A DNA stretch of 64,000 nt from Nitrospinota bacterium (GCA_016208975.1 JACQXA010000004.1:617015-681014); one strand, 5' to 3'. Counted from the stretch's first letter, positions 7,300 through 17,429 are shown. Program-made: numbers and translations. Notes: generated by a model from the sequence alone, not told the origin.

Positions 7300-9588
7300 A
7301 TGAAAGACGAAATTTCCCTTTCCCCGGAGCTTGTTGAGGGGGTTTACACCCGGCTGGAACAGACGCTGGCTGTGGTTCGGGCAAGGCTCTCAAGGCCTAT
7401 GACGCTGGCTGAAAAAGTCCTGCTGGGAAGGCTGGATAAGCCGGAGACCCAGAGTTTGGCTCCGGGCAAAAGTTATCTGAAACTCAGGCCCGACAGGGTG
7501 ATAATGCAGGACGCCACCGCGCAGATGGCCCTGCTTCAATTTATGAGCGCGGGCATACCCAAAACCGCCGCGCCGGCCACGGTGCATTGCGACCATCTTA
7601 TCCGCGCCTACAAGGGGTGGGATAGCGACCTTGCGGCGGCCAACACCGAGAACGCCGAAGTGTACGAGTTTCTGCGTACCACCTGCGCCAGGTATGGCAT
7701 AGGGTTCTGGAAGCCAGGCTCGGGCATCATCCACCAGGTGGCGCTGGAGCGTTACGCGTTCCCGGGCCAGATGATAATCGGGACAGACTCCCACACCCCA
7801 AACGCCGGGGGGCTGGGGGCCCTGGCCATAGGCGTTGGCGGGGCCGACGCGGTGGATGTGATGGTTGGGATGCCCTGGGAGGTGCTGTACCCGAAACTTA
7901 TAGGCGTGAAACTCACCGGCAAGCTCCACGGCTGGACATCGCCCAAGGATGTCATTTTGAAGCTTGCCGGGATACTAACCACCCAGGGCGGCACCAACAG
8001 CATCATTGAATATTTCGGACCCGGTTGCGTTTCCATATCCTGTACGGGCAAAGCCACTATCACCAACATGGGGGCGGAGATAGGCGCCACCACTTCCATC
8101 TTCCCGTATGACAAGCGGATGAAAACCTATCTTCAAGCCACCGGCAGGGGATTTTGCGCCGAGGCGGCGGACCAGATAAGGAACCTGCTAAAGGCCGACC
8201 CGGATGTGGAGGCCAACCCCGAGAGGTTCTTCGACCGGGTGATTGAAATTGACCTCACGGAACTGGAGCCCCACGTGGTGGGCCCGCACACGCCGGACCT
8301 GGCGCGGCCCGTGTCGCGCATGGCCGAAGACGTGGTGGCGGGCGGCTACCCGGAAAATATCTCGGTGGCGCTCATTGGCTCCTGCACCAACTCCTCTTAC
8401 GAAGACCTTACCCGCGCGGCGGACATCGCCGGTCAAGCGGCGGCCAAAGGGGTGAAGGTGGCCTCGCCATTGCTGGTGACGCCGGGGTCGAGCCTGATAA
8501 AATCCACGGTGGACAGGGATGGGCAGACGGCCGCCATAGCCAGCATTGGCGCGGTGACGCTGGCCAACGCCTGCGGCCCGTGCATCGGCCAGTGGAAACG
8601 GGAGGATGTGGGCAAGGAAGAGCCCAACTCCATAATCACCTCGTTCAACCGCAACTTCCCGAAGCGAAACGACGGTAGCGCCGCCACCAACGCGTTCATA
8701 GCCAGCCCGGAGGTGGTGGTGGCCTATGCGCTGGCCGGAACGCTGAAGTTTAATCCGGTGGACGACAATATAAACTCCCCCTCTGGCCCGTTTAAGCTGG
8801 AACCGCCCAAGGAGGCGCCGGAAATTCCGCCGGGAGGGTTTGTGATGGACAATGAAGGTTACGAGCCTCCGGCCGAAAAGCCCGAGGGGGTGACCGTGGC
8901 TGTGAAACCGGGAAGCGGCCGGTTGCAGTTGCTTAGCCCTTTCGAGCCGTGGGACGGTAACGATTTTGTAAAACTGCCGGTGCTTATGAAAGCCAAAGGC
9001 AAATGCACCACGGACCATATCTCCCCGGCGGGGCCATGGCTTAAATACCGGGGGCATCTGGACAATATTTCGGACAACCTTTTCAGCGGCGCGGTGAACG
9101 CTTTCACCGGCGAGGCGGGCAAGGGAATGAATCTCGGCACCGGAGCCAATGGGGAGCCTTATCCGGTCATCGCCAGAAGCTACAAGGCGGCGGGATTAAA
9201 ATGGGTGGCCGTGGGTGACGAGAATTACGGCGAGGGCTCTTCGCGGGAGCACGCGGCCATGTCGCCCCGTTGGCTCAACTGCGCGGCGGTTATCGCCAGG
9301 TCTTTCGCGCGGATCCATGAAAGCAACCTGAAGAAGCAGGGCGTGTTGCCCCTCACTTTCGCGGATCCCGGGGATTATGAGAAAGTACGGGAGACCGACC
9401 GCATATCCATAGAGGGACTCAGGGGGATAACCCCGGGCCGCCCGCTGGTGGCGCGGTTGCATCATGAAGACGGGTCGGTGGAGACACTGGAGGCGCGCCA
9501 TACTTTAAACGAGGAGCAGATCGGGTGGTTTTCGGCTGGTTCCGCGTTGAACCTGATAAGCGCCCGGTTGAAGAAACGCGGTGGTTAA
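7300..9588 (+). CDS. acn: aconitate hydratase
   Basis: A 762-aa aconitase that interconverts citrate and isocitrate in the TCA cycle. The size and layout follow the mitochondrial-type aconitase A branch rather than AcnB. Motifs in order: [26 protein letters not shown] with the first cluster Cys, and [10 protein letters not shown] with the other two [4Fe-4S] Cys; the C-terminal swivel domain carries [11 protein letters not shown]. The start at 7300 follows GGCGGAG; the frame is open 90 nt further upstream but lies in the promoter. Its stop overlaps the next gene by 8 nt. Confidence 0.93.
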   Translation: MKDEISLSPELVEGVYTRLEQTLAVVRARLSRPMTLAEKVLLGRLDKPETQSLAPGKSYLKLRPDRVIMQDATAQMALLQFMSAGIPKTAAPATVHCDHLIRAYKGWDSDLAAANTENAEVYEFLRTTCARYGIGFWKPGSGIIHQVALERYAFPGQMIIGTDSHTPNAGGLGALAIGVGGADAVDVMVGMPWEVLYPKLIGVKLTGKLHGWTSPKDVILKLAGILTTQGGTNSIIEYFGPGCVSISCTGKATITNMGAEIGATTSIFPYDKRMKTYLQATGRGFCAEAADQIRNLLKADPDVEANPERFFDRVIEIDLTELEPHVVGPHTPDLARPVSRMAEDVVAGGYPENISVALIGSCTNSSYEDLTRAADIAGQAAAKGVKVASPLLVTPGSSLIKSTVDRDGQTAAIASIGAVTLANACGPCIGQWKREDVGKEEPNSIITSFNRNFPKRNDGSAATNAFIASPEVVVAYALAGTLKFNPVDDNINSPSGPFKLEPPKEAPEIPPGGFVMDNEGYEPPAEKPEGVTVAVKPGSGRLQLLSPFEPWDGNDFVKLPVLMKAKGKCTTDHISPAGPWLKYRGHLDNISDNLFSGAVNAFTGEAGKGMNLGTGANGEPYPVIARSYKAAGLKWVAVGDENYGEGSSREHAAMSPRWLNCAAVIARSFARIHESNLKKQGVLPLTFADPGDYEKVRETDRISIEGLRGITPGRPLVARLHHEDGSVETLEARHTLNEEQIGWFSAGSALNLISARLKKRGG

Positions 9589-10405
9589 CCTTTACTGGAT
9601 AACGGGCCACAGGGTGGAGACACAACCGAATCATCCAGACCCTGCCTTGCGCTCCCGGTTTTACCCGCTGGAGCCGGGCAAAATGCTGGAAGTGGCGGCG
9701 GAGGCTTGCCGGATGGGGCCCGGTTGGGCGGTGGTGTCCCAAAACGGTCTGGAGCTTGTGGCCACGCGCACCACGGGGCTTTTCAAATTCGTGGACGACA
9801 TCGTTATAAAAGTGTCGGCCCACAAGGCCGGAGCCGTGGTGGATTTAACCAGCGGCTCCCGGGTGGGTATCAGCGACCTGGGACAGAACCGGCGGAACGT
9901 TTCCGAGTTTTTCTCGTATGTTGGGCTGGCGCTGGCGGGTGAGAAACCGCAGGACGGTTATTCCACGGCGCGGTTCTACCATTTCGCCGAGGCCCCGCTT
10001 GCCTCCATCGCCAGGCTTTTTTTCGACCCGCCGTTCCTTGAAGTAATATCACCGAAAGAATTCAGGCTTACCATAGATAAAGCGCCAGAGGCGCCCGGCG
10101 CCGGAACGCGCATGACCTTCAAGGTTGTGGGGGGTGTGAGATGGGAACTGGAATTTACCGAATGGAACCCGCCTTATTCGTTCAGCGACAAAATGATAAG
10201 CGGCCCTTTCGAGGAGTTTATCCACCGCCACACCTTCGAGGAAAAAGCGGGCGGATGCGTGATAGCGGACATTGTGCGGTTCAAGCACAAAGGGGGCTTT
10301 ATAGGGGAGAAACTGGGTTCCATCCTGACCGGCGTCATGATGGACGCGGCGCTGGCGGAGCGGTCTGAAAATCTGGACCGGTACCTTAAGGAACATGCCC
10401 TGTGA
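9581..10405 (+). CDS. DUF1499 - SRPBCC fusion protein
   Basis: A 274-aa protein starting at a GTG that overlaps the aconitase stop. Residues about 25-115 match the DUF1499 pattern: [17 protein letters not shown], then a strand-rich core with [20 protein letters not shown] and [11 protein letters not shown]. Residues about 125-272 look like an SRPBCC (START/Bet v 1-like) ligand-binding domain: [19 protein letters not shown], strand pairs, and a long final helix ending DRYLKEHAL. No signal peptide is present. DUF1499 and SRPBCC are both small hydrophobic-ligand or stress-associated folds; the joined function is unknown. It overlaps the following symporter by 4 nt, so all three genes are translationally linked. 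Confidence 0.7.
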   Translation: MVNLYWITGHRVETQPNHPDPALRSRFYPLEPGKMLEVAAEACRMGPGWAVVSQNGLELVATRTTGLFKFVDDIVIKVSAHKAGAVVDLTSGSRVGISDLGQNRRNVSEFFSYVGLALAGEKPQDGYSTARFYHFAEAPLASIARLFFDPPFLEVISPKEFRLTIDKAPEAPGAGTRMTFKVVGGVRWELEFTEWNPPYSFSDKMISGPFEEFIHRHTFEEKAGGCVIADIVRFKHKGGFIGEKLGSILTGVMMDAALAERSENLDRYLKEHAL

Positions 10406-11904
10406 GCTGGCTGGACCTGGCGGTTCTGGCTGTTTATTTCGCGGGCATCACGCTATTCGGCGCGTTTTTCTATGGCCGTTCCAAGACCGCCGAGGGGTTC
10501 ACCGCCGCCGGTGGAAGACTTTCCGGGCTGGTGGTGGGCGTCTCCATATTCGGCACATACCTGTCGTCTATTACATTTCTTGCGCTACCGGGGAAGGCAT
10601 ACACAAAAGATTGGGGCGCGCTGGCGTTTTCGCTGTCGCTACCTGTGGCCGCATATATCGCCGTCAAATGGTTCGTGCCGCTATACCGCAAGCTGGACGA
10701 CGTATCAGCATACGCGTATCTGGAGCGGCGGTTCGGCCTGTGGGCCAGGCTGTACGCCGCCACCTGTTACCTGCTAACCCAGCAGGCGAGGATGGGAACC
10801 ATCCTTTTTCTCGTCGCGCTGGCGCTGGAAAGCCTTACCGGATGGGACATCATCCCGGTGATAATCCTCACCGGCGTATCGGTGATGGCGTATGCGGCGC
10901 TGGGCGGCATAGAAGCGGTGATATGGACAGACGTGGCCCAAAGCGTGATACTCACCCTTGGCGCCCTGGTGAGCGCCGGGGCGCTACTGTTAAAAATGCC
11001 GGAAGGGCCGGGCCAGCTTTTTTCCATCACGGCTGATAGCGGCAAATTCTCGATGGGATCATTTGAGCCTTCGTTTTACTCCGCCACGTTCTGGACGGTG
11101 CTGATCTACGGGCTTTTCATAAACCTGCAAAACTTCGGCATAGACCAGTCTTACATCCAGCGCTATAAGACGGCCAGTTCACTGGACGCGGCGCGCCGCT
11201 CCGTATGGATTGGGGCGCTAACATACATCCCCGTGAGCGCCCTGTTCCTGTTCATTGGCGCCGGGCTGTTCGCGTTTTATTCGGCATCGCCGGAGCTTCT
11301 GCCGCCGGAGTTGGCCGCCCAGGGCATGGGGGACAAGGTTTATCCCCACTTCATCGTTACCCAACTTCCTCCGGGCATGGTTGGCCTTGTGATAGCGGCG
11401 CTGATGGCGGCGGCCATGAGCACCATAGCCACCTCGCTGAATTCATCGGCCACGGTTTTGCTTACAGACATGCGGGAACGGCTTTCGGCGAAACCCATGA
11501 CCGACCGGGAAAAGGTGGCGTTCCTGCGGGTGTCCACGTTATTGCTGGGCCTTCTGGGCACGGGAATCGCGTTGCTGATGATCTCCATAAAAACCGCGCT
11601 GGACGCGTGGTGGAACCTTGCCGGGATTTTTTCGGGCGGCATGCTGGGGCTGTTCCTGCTGGGCGCATTGTCCCGCAGGACAGGCTCCGTCCAGGCGCTT
11701 GCGGGCGTGGCCGTGGGTGTGGTTGTGATTGCCTGGGCCACCTTCGCACGGGAACCCGGCGCGTGGTTCTCCAATCCGCTGGATTCGCTGATGACCGTGG
11801 TTATAGGAACATTGGCGATTTTCATAACAGGGGGTATTCTGTCTCGCGGGCAAAAACGGATGGAAAAACTGGAGACTGTGTTCGACCTGAATGTTGACCG
11901 GTAA
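10402..11904 (+). CDS. sodium:solute symporter (SSS family)
   Basis: A 500-aa integral membrane protein with about 13 hydrophobic segments, starting at GTG 10402 within the stop of the previous gene (GTGA). The signature of the SSS (PutP/SGLT) family is visible: FTAAGGRLSGLVVGVSIFGT near the N-terminus, YLERRFG, GGIEAVIWTDVAQ, and AALMAAAMSTIATSLNSSAT in the helix-8 region that binds sodium. Substrate cannot be read from sequence; carboxylates, amino acids and sugars are all possible, and the link to aconitase makes a carboxylate attractive but unproven. Confidence 0.85.
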   Translation: MSWLDLAVLAVYFAGITLFGAFFYGRSKTAEGFTAAGGRLSGLVVGVSIFGTYLSSITFLALPGKAYTKDWGALAFSLSLPVAAYIAVKWFVPLYRKLDDVSAYAYLERRFGLWARLYAATCYLLTQQARMGTILFLVALALESLTGWDIIPVIILTGVSVMAYAALGGIEAVIWTDVAQSVILTLGALVSAGALLLKMPEGPGQLFSITADSGKFSMGSFEPSFYSATFWTVLIYGLFINLQNFGIDQSYIQRYKTASSLDAARRSVWIGALTYIPVSALFLFIGAGLFAFYSASPELLPPELAAQGMGDKVYPHFIVTQLPPGMVGLVIAALMAAAMSTIATSLNSSATVLLTDMRERLSAKPMTDREKVAFLRVSTLLLGLLGTGIALLMISIKTALDAWWNLAGIFSGGMLGLFLLGALSRRTGSVQALAGVAVGVVVIAWATFAREPGAWFSNPLDSLMTVVIGTLAIFITGGILSRGQKRMEKLETVFDLNVDR

Positions 11905-12645
11905 TCAAACCCTGCCCATCTTTAACGTAACCGGCCAGCGGACAATTCTTGTTTCCTCCGCGCCCCAGGCTTTTTTCAACGCGGCGTTTATCAACGCCAC
12001 AGGGTCGGCGCCTTTGGCTTCCTTGTACCGTTGCGTGGCGGACCAGGTGTGGAGCATGTCCATAAGTTTATGCTGGCTCCACCGCTTCTCCATCAGCAGG
12101 GCGCAGGTTTCAACGCGGTCGAAATCGAACGGGAGCGTGGCGTAGTTTTCCTCGATAAGTCGCCGTTCCGGCGGCCAATAGGGGCCAACGATGTTCTTGT
12201 AAAAACCGTCCACCACCGCGTCCACCTCCGGCGATATGGTCATAATGTTGTATATCCACGCCGCCAGCAGGCCGCCGGGTTTTAGTATGCGGCGAACCTC
12301 GGCGTAAAACTCCGGCAGATGGAACCAGTGCAGAGCCTGCGCCACGGTAATAACGTCCGCCAGATGATTCTTGACAGGGAGCGCTTCCACCCGCGCCACG
12401 CCATAATGAACGTTTTCGCACGGGATGGCGTTTTGGATTTGTTTGGCCGACGGGTCGAACGCTATCACCGTGTTGAATAGTTCCGACAACCCCATGGCCG
12501 CCTGGCCCGAGCCACACCCCACATCCACCGCCATGCTTTGGCCAGGGGCCTTTGAGGCGATGATTTCAAACAGCGATCCTGGATAATCGGGGCGGATCCT
12601 TGCGTATTCACCGGACTGGCTGGAGAAGTAGTCTTTGAAACCCAT
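11905..12645 (-). CDS. class I SAM-dependent methyltransferase
   Basis: A 246-aa methyltransferase. SAM-binding motif I is VDVGCGSGQAAMGL, followed by the acidic VIAFDPSAKQ, then VARVEALPV and the post-motif ALHWFHLPEF. The HWF feature resembles the YcgJ/Tmt1-like group acting on small molecules or lipids. It lies 32 nt downstream of mutS on the same strand and its stop abuts the convergent symporter stop with no gap. Substrate unknown; it may simply be carried in the HIT-mutS transcript. Confidence 0.8.
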   Translation of the reverse strand: MGFKDYFSSQSGEYARIRPDYPGSLFEIIASKAPGQSMAVDVGCGSGQAAMGLSELFNTVIAFDPSAKQIQNAIPCENVHYGVARVEALPVKNHLADVITVAQALHWFHLPEFYAEVRRILKPGGLLAAWIYNIMTISPEVDAVVDGFYKNIVGPYWPPERRLIEENYATLPFDFDRVETCALLMEKRWSQHKLMDMLHTWSATQRYKEAKGADPVALINAALKKAWGAEETRIVRWPVTLKMGRV

Positions 12646-12677
12646 GGGCTATTCCGGAGGTGTGGGGGCAGGCAAAT

Positions 12678-15296
12678 TCACTTGCCGCCCGTTTTCCTCT
12701 TCAGCTCCGCAATCTTGTTGAGCGCTTCGATGGGGGTGAGCTGGTTAACGTCAAGTTTCTTCAACTCCTCCTCCACCTCGCTAACCGATGGGGCGAAAAG
12801 GCTTAGCTGGTACAACGGCTGGCCCCCGGCCCCGGCGGCCTTTAGTTTTGGATGGCCCGTGGTGTCCAGCTCGTTGGCTTCCAGTTGCGTGAGAATCTCA
12901 CCCGCCCGCGTGATCACCTCCCGGGGCAGGCCAGCCAGCCGCGCCACCTGTATTCCATAACTTTTGTCCGCTCCGCCGGCGATTATCTTGTGGAGGAATA
13001 TTATCTCGTCGTTCCACTCCCGCACGGACACGCTCAAATTCCTCACCCCGGCCAGCGAATCCGAAAGCTCCGTAAGCTCGTGGTAATGGGTGGCGAACAG
13101 CGTGCGGGCTCCAATCCTGTGGATATGCTCCACCACCGCCCAGGCTATGGAAATTCCGTCGAAAGTGGATGTGCCACGCCCTATTTCATCGAGCACTATC
13201 AGGCTTTTGGCCGTGGCGTTGTTAAGTATCAGCGCTGTTTCGTTCATCTCCACCATGAAGGTGGAGCGCCCTTTTTGCAGATGGTCCTGCGCGCCCACCC
13301 TTGTGAAAATCCTGTCGCACACGCCGATGCTGGCCGAATCCGCCGGGACGTACGACCCCATCTGAGCCATGAGCGTGATTATCGCCACCTGCCGGATAAA
13401 TGTGGATTTGCCCGCCATGTTGGGCCCGGTGATGATGGATATCATGTTCCCCTCCCGGTCCAGCGACGCGTCGTTCACCACGAACCGCTCGGCCAGCAAG
13501 ACCCTTTCAAGGACCGGATGCCTGCCACCCGTTATTTCCATGATGTCCCCTCCGTCCACCACCGGCTGGCAATAACCGTTGCTTCTGGCCACATAGGCCA
13601 GCGCCGTGAATACGTCCAGCTCAGCTGATATGGAGGCCATGGTCTGCGCGCGGCCCACGCCCTGGGCGGCCCGGACTTTAACTTCGTCGTAAAGCGCAAG
13701 CTCCAGGGTCAGCGCCCGGTCCTCGGCGTTCAATATGGATTCTTCCAGTTCCTTCAGTTTCGGCGAAACGAACCGCTCCGCGTTCACCAGCGACTGTTTC
13801 CGCATCCACTCCGCCGGGACCGACTCCGCCTGTTTGCGCGACACTTCGAAGAAATAGCCGAACACCTTGTTGTACTTTACCTTCAGGTTGGATATGCCGG
13901 ACTTGCGCCTTTCCTCCTCCTCCAGATGGATGATGTGCCTGCGCGAGTCTGTCTGTACGCTCTTCAAGCGGTCCAGCTCCTCGTTGTATCCCTGACGGAT
14001 GGAGCCGCCGTCCCTGGCGTGGGATGGGGCTTCGGGCGATATGGCGTTCTCCAGAAGCTCCCTCAAATCCGCCACGTCGTCCCATAACGATTTCCAGGCC
14101 ATGGATATGGAGGTATCGACGGATTCTATCGAGGCCCTGAGGGCGGGCAGGCGCTCCAACCCGTTTTTTAGCGCCAGCAGGTCGCGGGGGGAACAATTAA
14201 CTTGCGATACACGGCCCGCTATCCGCTCAATATCGCCCATGCCGTCCAGCAGACCCCTGACGCTCTCCATGGCGGCCCTGCTTTCGTAAAAAGCGCGGAC
14301 GGTATCCAGCCTCTCCTGGATTTTCTCCACGGACAGAAGCGGTTGCAGGATAAACTCTTTCATCAACCTGGCGCCCATGGGCGTGTGCGTCTCGTCCAAC
14401 AGGCCCAGCAGGGAGCCTTTCTTGTCGCCGTCGATGAGGTTTTTTACAAGCTCCAGGTTCCTTCGCGTGGCGGAGTCCAGCGCCATATAGTCGCCGCCCC
14501 GCAGAATGACCACGCGGGTGAGATGCTGGACGGCGCCTTTCTGGGTGTCTCTGAGGTAATGAACCGCCGCTCCGGCGGCTGATGTGGCAAGGGCAAGCTC
14601 CTCCAGCCCGAAGCCCTCCAGGTTTGCCACGTTAAACTGCTCCAGCAATGTCCTGCGGGCGGTTTCGCGGTCGAAAACCCAATCCTCCACCTTGTCCAGA
14701 GTCACGTTCAATCCCGCAAGCGACTTATAAACTCCGGGGTGATACTCCTCCAGCGACGCGGGGATGATTATCTGTCTCGGATCCAGCCTGTCCAGCTCGT
14801 TTACCATATCCTCCAGCGCCGTGTCGCCCGCAAACTCCCGGGCGCGCAGGAGTCCGGTGGAAAGGTCCGCCGCCGAAAGCCCTATCCCCATCCTTCCGGC
14901 CATCACCGCGGCTAGATAATTGTTGGACTTCTCGTCCAGCAACGTAGGCTCCATCACCGCCCCGGGCGTTATCACGCGGGTCACGTCCCTTTTTACTATC
15001 CCCCTGGCCAGGCGCGGGTCTTCCATCTGCTCGCAGATGGCCACCTTGTGACCCTGCCGGATCATCCGCGCAAGATAGTTTTGAACGGCGTGATGGGGAA
15101 CGCCGCACATGGGGGTCTGGTTCTCCGATCCCTTGTCGCGGCTGGTGAGGGCGATGTTAAGCGCCTTGGAGGCCACTATGGCGTCCTCCCCGAACATCTC
15201 ATAGAAATCACCCATGCGGAAGAAGAGGATGGCGTCCGGGTGGGTCCGCTTCATCTCCATATATTGCCGCATCATCGGCGTGATGTTTTGGGACAT
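12678..15296 (-). CDS. mutS: DNA mismatch repair protein MutS
   Basis: An 872-aa MutS, typical length. The N-terminal mismatch-binding domain has the FYEMFGEDA motif with the conserved Phe-X-Glu. The ATPase domain has Walker A GPNMAGKSTFIRQ around residue 620 and Walker B with DEIGRGTSTFDG, then the dimer-interface ATHYHEL. The C-terminal HhH region is present. It recognises mispairs and recruits MutL. It is 23 nt downstream of the HIT gene and probably cotranscribed. Confidence 0.96.
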   Translation of the reverse strand: MSQNITPMMRQYMEMKRTHPDAILFFRMGDFYEMFGEDAIVASKALNIALTSRDKGSENQTPMCGVPHHAVQNYLARMIRQGHKVAICEQMEDPRLARGIVKRDVTRVITPGAVMEPTLLDEKSNNYLAAVMAGRMGIGLSAADLSTGLLRAREFAGDTALEDMVNELDRLDPRQIIIPASLEEYHPGVYKSLAGLNVTLDKVEDWVFDRETARRTLLEQFNVANLEGFGLEELALATSAAGAAVHYLRDTQKGAVQHLTRVVILRGGDYMALDSATRRNLELVKNLIDGDKKGSLLGLLDETHTPMGARLMKEFILQPLLSVEKIQERLDTVRAFYESRAAMESVRGLLDGMGDIERIAGRVSQVNCSPRDLLALKNGLERLPALRASIESVDTSISMAWKSLWDDVADLRELLENAISPEAPSHARDGGSIRQGYNEELDRLKSVQTDSRRHIIHLEEEERRKSGISNLKVKYNKVFGYFFEVSRKQAESVPAEWMRKQSLVNAERFVSPKLKELEESILNAEDRALTLELALYDEVKVRAAQGVGRAQTMASISAELDVFTALAYVARSNGYCQPVVDGGDIMEITGGRHPVLERVLLAERFVVNDASLDREGNMISIITGPNMAGKSTFIRQVAIITLMAQMGSYVPADSASIGVCDRIFTRVGAQDHLQKGRSTFMVEMNETALILNNATAKSLIVLDEIGRGTSTFDGISIAWAVVEHIHRIGARTLFATHYHELTELSDSLAGVRNLSVSVREWNDEIIFLHKIIAGGADKSYGIQVARLAGLPREVITRAGEILTQLEANELDTTGHPKLKAAGAGGQPLYQLSLFAPSVSEVEEELKKLDVNQLTPIEALNKIAELKRKTGGK

Positions 15297-15319
15297 GGTG
15301 AGGCTCGTCAGGAGGTCAT

Positions 15320-15802
15320 CTAAAAAACCGAGCGTATGGTTTCATACGCTTCGTCCAGGCTTTGGGGCATCACTTTAACGCCAGCCACGGCCGGCATGAA
15401 ATTGATGTCCCCGTTCCAGCGGGGCACAATATGGAAATGCAAATGCTCATGGATACCCGCCCCGGCAACCTGCCCCTGGTTTAAGCCGATGTTGAACCCG
15501 CCAGGCCGCATGGATTTTTTAACCGCCTGCACTGCGCGTTTTGTTATCTGCGCCATTTCGGCCAGCTCTTCGGTTGTCAGGTCGTCATATTCAGACGTGT
15601 GGCGGTATGGCGCTACCAGCATGTGCCCGTTGGTGTAAGGGTACAGGTTAAGCAGGAGGTAACAGGTCACCCCCCTGTGAATGATGTGGTGTTTTTCATC
15701 ATCATTGTCACCGGGCATACTGCACAACACGCACTCTTTGGGTTTTTCGGACAGCACATAACCCAGCCGCCAGGGAGCCCAGAGGTTTTTATTATTGTCC
15801 AT
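15320..15802 (-). CDS. HIT-family nucleotide hydrolase or phosphorylase
   Basis: About 160 aa. The histidine-triad motif HEHLHFHIVPRW is intact near the C-terminal third. The N-terminal NLWAPWRLGYV and CVLCSM with a Cys pair match the Ap4A phosphorylase-like HIT subgroup often found in these lineages. Expected role: cleavage of dinucleoside polyphosphates or AMP conjugates in the cytosol. The ATG at 15802 is preceded directly by an in-frame GTG at 15805; either could be used. It leads the HIT-mutS-methyltransferase unit. Confidence 0.85.
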   Translation of the reverse strand: MDNNKNLWAPWRLGYVLSEKPKECVLCSMPGDNDDEKHHIIHRGVTCYLLLNLYPYTNGHMLVAPYRHTSEYDDLTTEELAEMAQITKRAVQAVKKSMRPGGFNIGLNQGQVAGAGIHEHLHFHIVPRWNGDINFMPAVAGVKVMPQSLDEAYETIRSVF

Positions 15803-15836
15803 CACTTAGAGAGTTATTTGATGCTACCCATACAGA

Positions 15837-15866
15837 GGCCCGGCGTTTATTTTACCGGGCCTTTTT
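15837..15866 (+). terminator. hairpin followed by T5, plus orientation
   Basis: GGCCCGG (15837-15843), an 11-nt loop, CCGGGCC (15855-15861), then TTTTT. It has the form of a Rho-independent terminator on the plus strand, although no plus-strand gene ends here. On the minus strand a TATAAT (complement of 15870-15875) would start transcription of the HIT-mutS unit just before this palindrome, so it may instead act as a 5' mRNA-stabilising hairpin. Confidence 0.5.
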
Positions 15867-15918
15867 CCAATTATACATGGCGCTTGCCGGTCATGCCCGC
15901 CAAACAAAAAAAGGGGTG

Positions 15919-16061
15919 GTGTCTCAGTTTGAATCTCAAATAACAGACAGATCCTTCACTTCGCTTGCGCTTCGCTCAGGATGACAATGTTATCAACGGC
16001 TTTTATATTGTCATCCTGAGCGTAAGTGAAGAATCTCCCCTGTACTTTCAAACTGGGAACT
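15919..16061. repeat. 143-bp palindromic dispersed repeat, copy A
   Basis: Same element and length as 32051-32193, about 93 % identical by eye. The ends are inverted (GTGTCTCAGTTTGAA at the left; the right end is imperfect, with TTCAAACTG then GGAAC). Inside, a second inverted pair CTTCACTT...CAGGATGACAAT and ATTGTCATCCTGAG...AAGTGAAG makes the whole element foldable into a long imperfect hairpin with an AT-rich loop. There is no coding capacity, consistent with a MITE-like or REP-like non-autonomous element. Confidence 0.8.
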
Positions 16062-16064
16062 ACC

Positions 16065-16094
16065 AAAAAAGGCGGCCGTCAAATGACAGCCGCC
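16065..16094 (-). terminator. Rho-independent terminator of the carbonic anhydrase gene
   Basis: Read on the minus strand: GGCGGC-T-GTC, loop, GAC-G-GCCGCC, then six T. It lies 16 nt after the stop of the carbonic anhydrase gene and has a strong GC stem and U tract. Confidence 0.85.
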
Positions 16095-16109
16095 CCAAGT
16101 AACATCAGT

Positions 16110-16877
16110 CTAGCGGTGGTGCTCGTGGCCCTCAACGGCTGTGGATGTCAGCTTGCCCTGGTCGGGATGCTCGCCGAGCCAGTCCACTGTCCCTTTCTCA
16201 AGATCGTACACCGCGCCCACCACTTTCAACTTGCCGCTCCTCACCAGTTCCCTGGTCTCCCCGCTCCTTTTGAACAGGTCCTCAATAGACTGGAAGACGT
16301 TCATCTTGATGGCCTCATGGATGAGAACGTCGCCCACAATTTTTTTGGCCCTGGCCCTGGCGACGGCGGGGACAATGTTGTCCACCAGTTCAGGAATGGA
16401 GCCATGGACCTTTTCCTCTTTAACCACGGCGGTAACCGCGCCGCATTTGGTGTGGCCCAGCACCACCAGCAGGGGCGCGTTAAGATGCCCCGCTCCATAC
16501 TCTATTGAGCCTATCTCGTCGGTGTCGGACACGTTACCTGCCACACGCACCACAAAAAGGTCGCCTATGCCCTGGTCGAATATCAACTCCACGGCCTCCC
16601 GGGAATCCGAGCAGGCAAGTACTACAGCAAATGGATGCTGGCCACCCTCCACCGTCTCTTTTCTCCTTTTGGAGTCGGCCCGGGGATGTTCGCTTTTCCC
16701 CGCCACAAACCTGGCGTTGCCGTCTTTAAGCGTCTTGAGCGCCGAATCCGGCGACATGGTGGACGCCGCCTCTCCCGATGCCATGGCCTGGCCCGTCAAA
16801 CTAACAGACGCGGTGAAAATAAACGCAATAGCCATACGCAGGGTAAACGAAACTTTCCCCTTTCCGTTTTTCCTCAT
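16110..16877 (-). CDS. beta-class carbonic anhydrase, exported
   Basis: A 255-aa zinc enzyme that interconverts CO2 and bicarbonate. Zinc ligands and the Asp-Arg dyad are intact: ACSDSREAVE (C89, D91, R93) and GHTKCGAV (H142, C145). Unlike most beta enzymes, it has an N-terminal signal peptide: basic MRKNGKGKVSF then hydrophobic AIAFIFTASVSL and an AMASGEA cleavage region, so it should be periplasmic. ATG 16877 is chosen because GGGGGA lies nine bases upstream. The C-terminus ends in a His-rich tail (GHEHHR). It has its own promoter and terminator. Confidence 0.88.
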   Translation of the reverse strand: MRKNGKGKVSFTLRMAIAFIFTASVSLTGQAMASGEAASTMSPDSALKTLKDGNARFVAGKSEHPRADSKRRKETVEGGQHPFAVVLACSDSREAVELIFDQGIGDLFVVRVAGNVSDTDEIGSIEYGAGHLNAPLLVVLGHTKCGAVTAVVKEEKVHGSIPELVDNIVPAVARARAKKIVGDVLIHEAIKMNVFQSIEDLFKRSGETRELVRSGKLKVVGAVYDLEKGTVDWLGEHPDQGKLTSTAVEGHEHHR

Positions 16878-16933
16878 AACACCCAATCCCCCAACAATGT
16901 TTATTTATGAAAGCGCCTGCCCGATGGTTTTAT

Positions 16934-16963
16934 GATATACCCGGAATGGCGGGAAAATGACAA
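16934..16963 (-). promoter_or_regulatory. promoter of the carbonic anhydrase gene
   Basis: Minus strand TTGTCA (16958-16963), an 18-nt spacer and TATATC (16934-16939), about 57 nt before the ATG. Confidence 0.45.
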
Positions 16964-16988
16964 GTAATAAGAGTGAGGGGGGTATGGG

Positions 16989-17429
16989 TCAATAACCCAA
17001 ACTCTTTAAAACTTCCCTCTCTTTTTTATGCATGGCGCGCGCGTCTTTTGGCCCCCGCTCATGGTCGAATCCCAACAGGTGTAAAAAACCGTGGACCAGC
17101 AGGATGTCCATCTCCTTCTCCAGCGAGTGGCCTTTTTCAACCGCCTGCCGTCCGGCGGTATCCACGGAAATCACCACATCCCCCAGCATGCCGGGTTTTG
17201 AGTAATCTATCTCCCCCTCCGCTTGAGGAAATGAAAGCACGTCGGTGGGCTTGTCCTTGCAACGGTATTGGCGGTTGAGCTGATGCATTTCCCTGTCGCC
17301 GGTGACGAGCAGGCTTATCTCCCCCTCGCCGAGCCCCAGGATGTCCGCAATACGCTTCGCCTTCTGGCGAAGCTTACTGGTTGCGGGCCCCTTGCCTGTC
17401 CTGCGCCTTAATACCTGAACCTGAACCAT
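16989..17429 (-). CDS. ybeY: endoribonuclease YbeY
   Basis: A 146-aa zinc-dependent endoribonuclease involved in 16S rRNA 3' maturation and ribosome quality control. The metal site HGFLHLLGFDHE is intact and preceded by the conserved KPTDVLSFP segment. ATG 17429 is taken; an in-frame GTG at 17447 is possible. The gene overlaps the 3' end of the 7TM-HD gene by more than 50 nt, so translation is coupled. It follows phoH and the HD gene in the order seen in many bacteria. Confidence 0.93.
   Translation of the reverse strand: MVQVQVLRRRTGKGPATSKLRQKAKRIADILGLGEGEISLLVTGDREMHQLNRQYRCKDKPTDVLSFPQAEGEIDYSKPGMLGDVVISVDTAGRQAVEKGHSLEKEMDILLVHGFLHLLGFDHERGPKDARAMHKKEREVLKSLGY

Noticed and set aside
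8188..9057. 289-codon minus-strand open frame inside aconitase
   Set aside because: Shadow of a high-GC gene; no family features.
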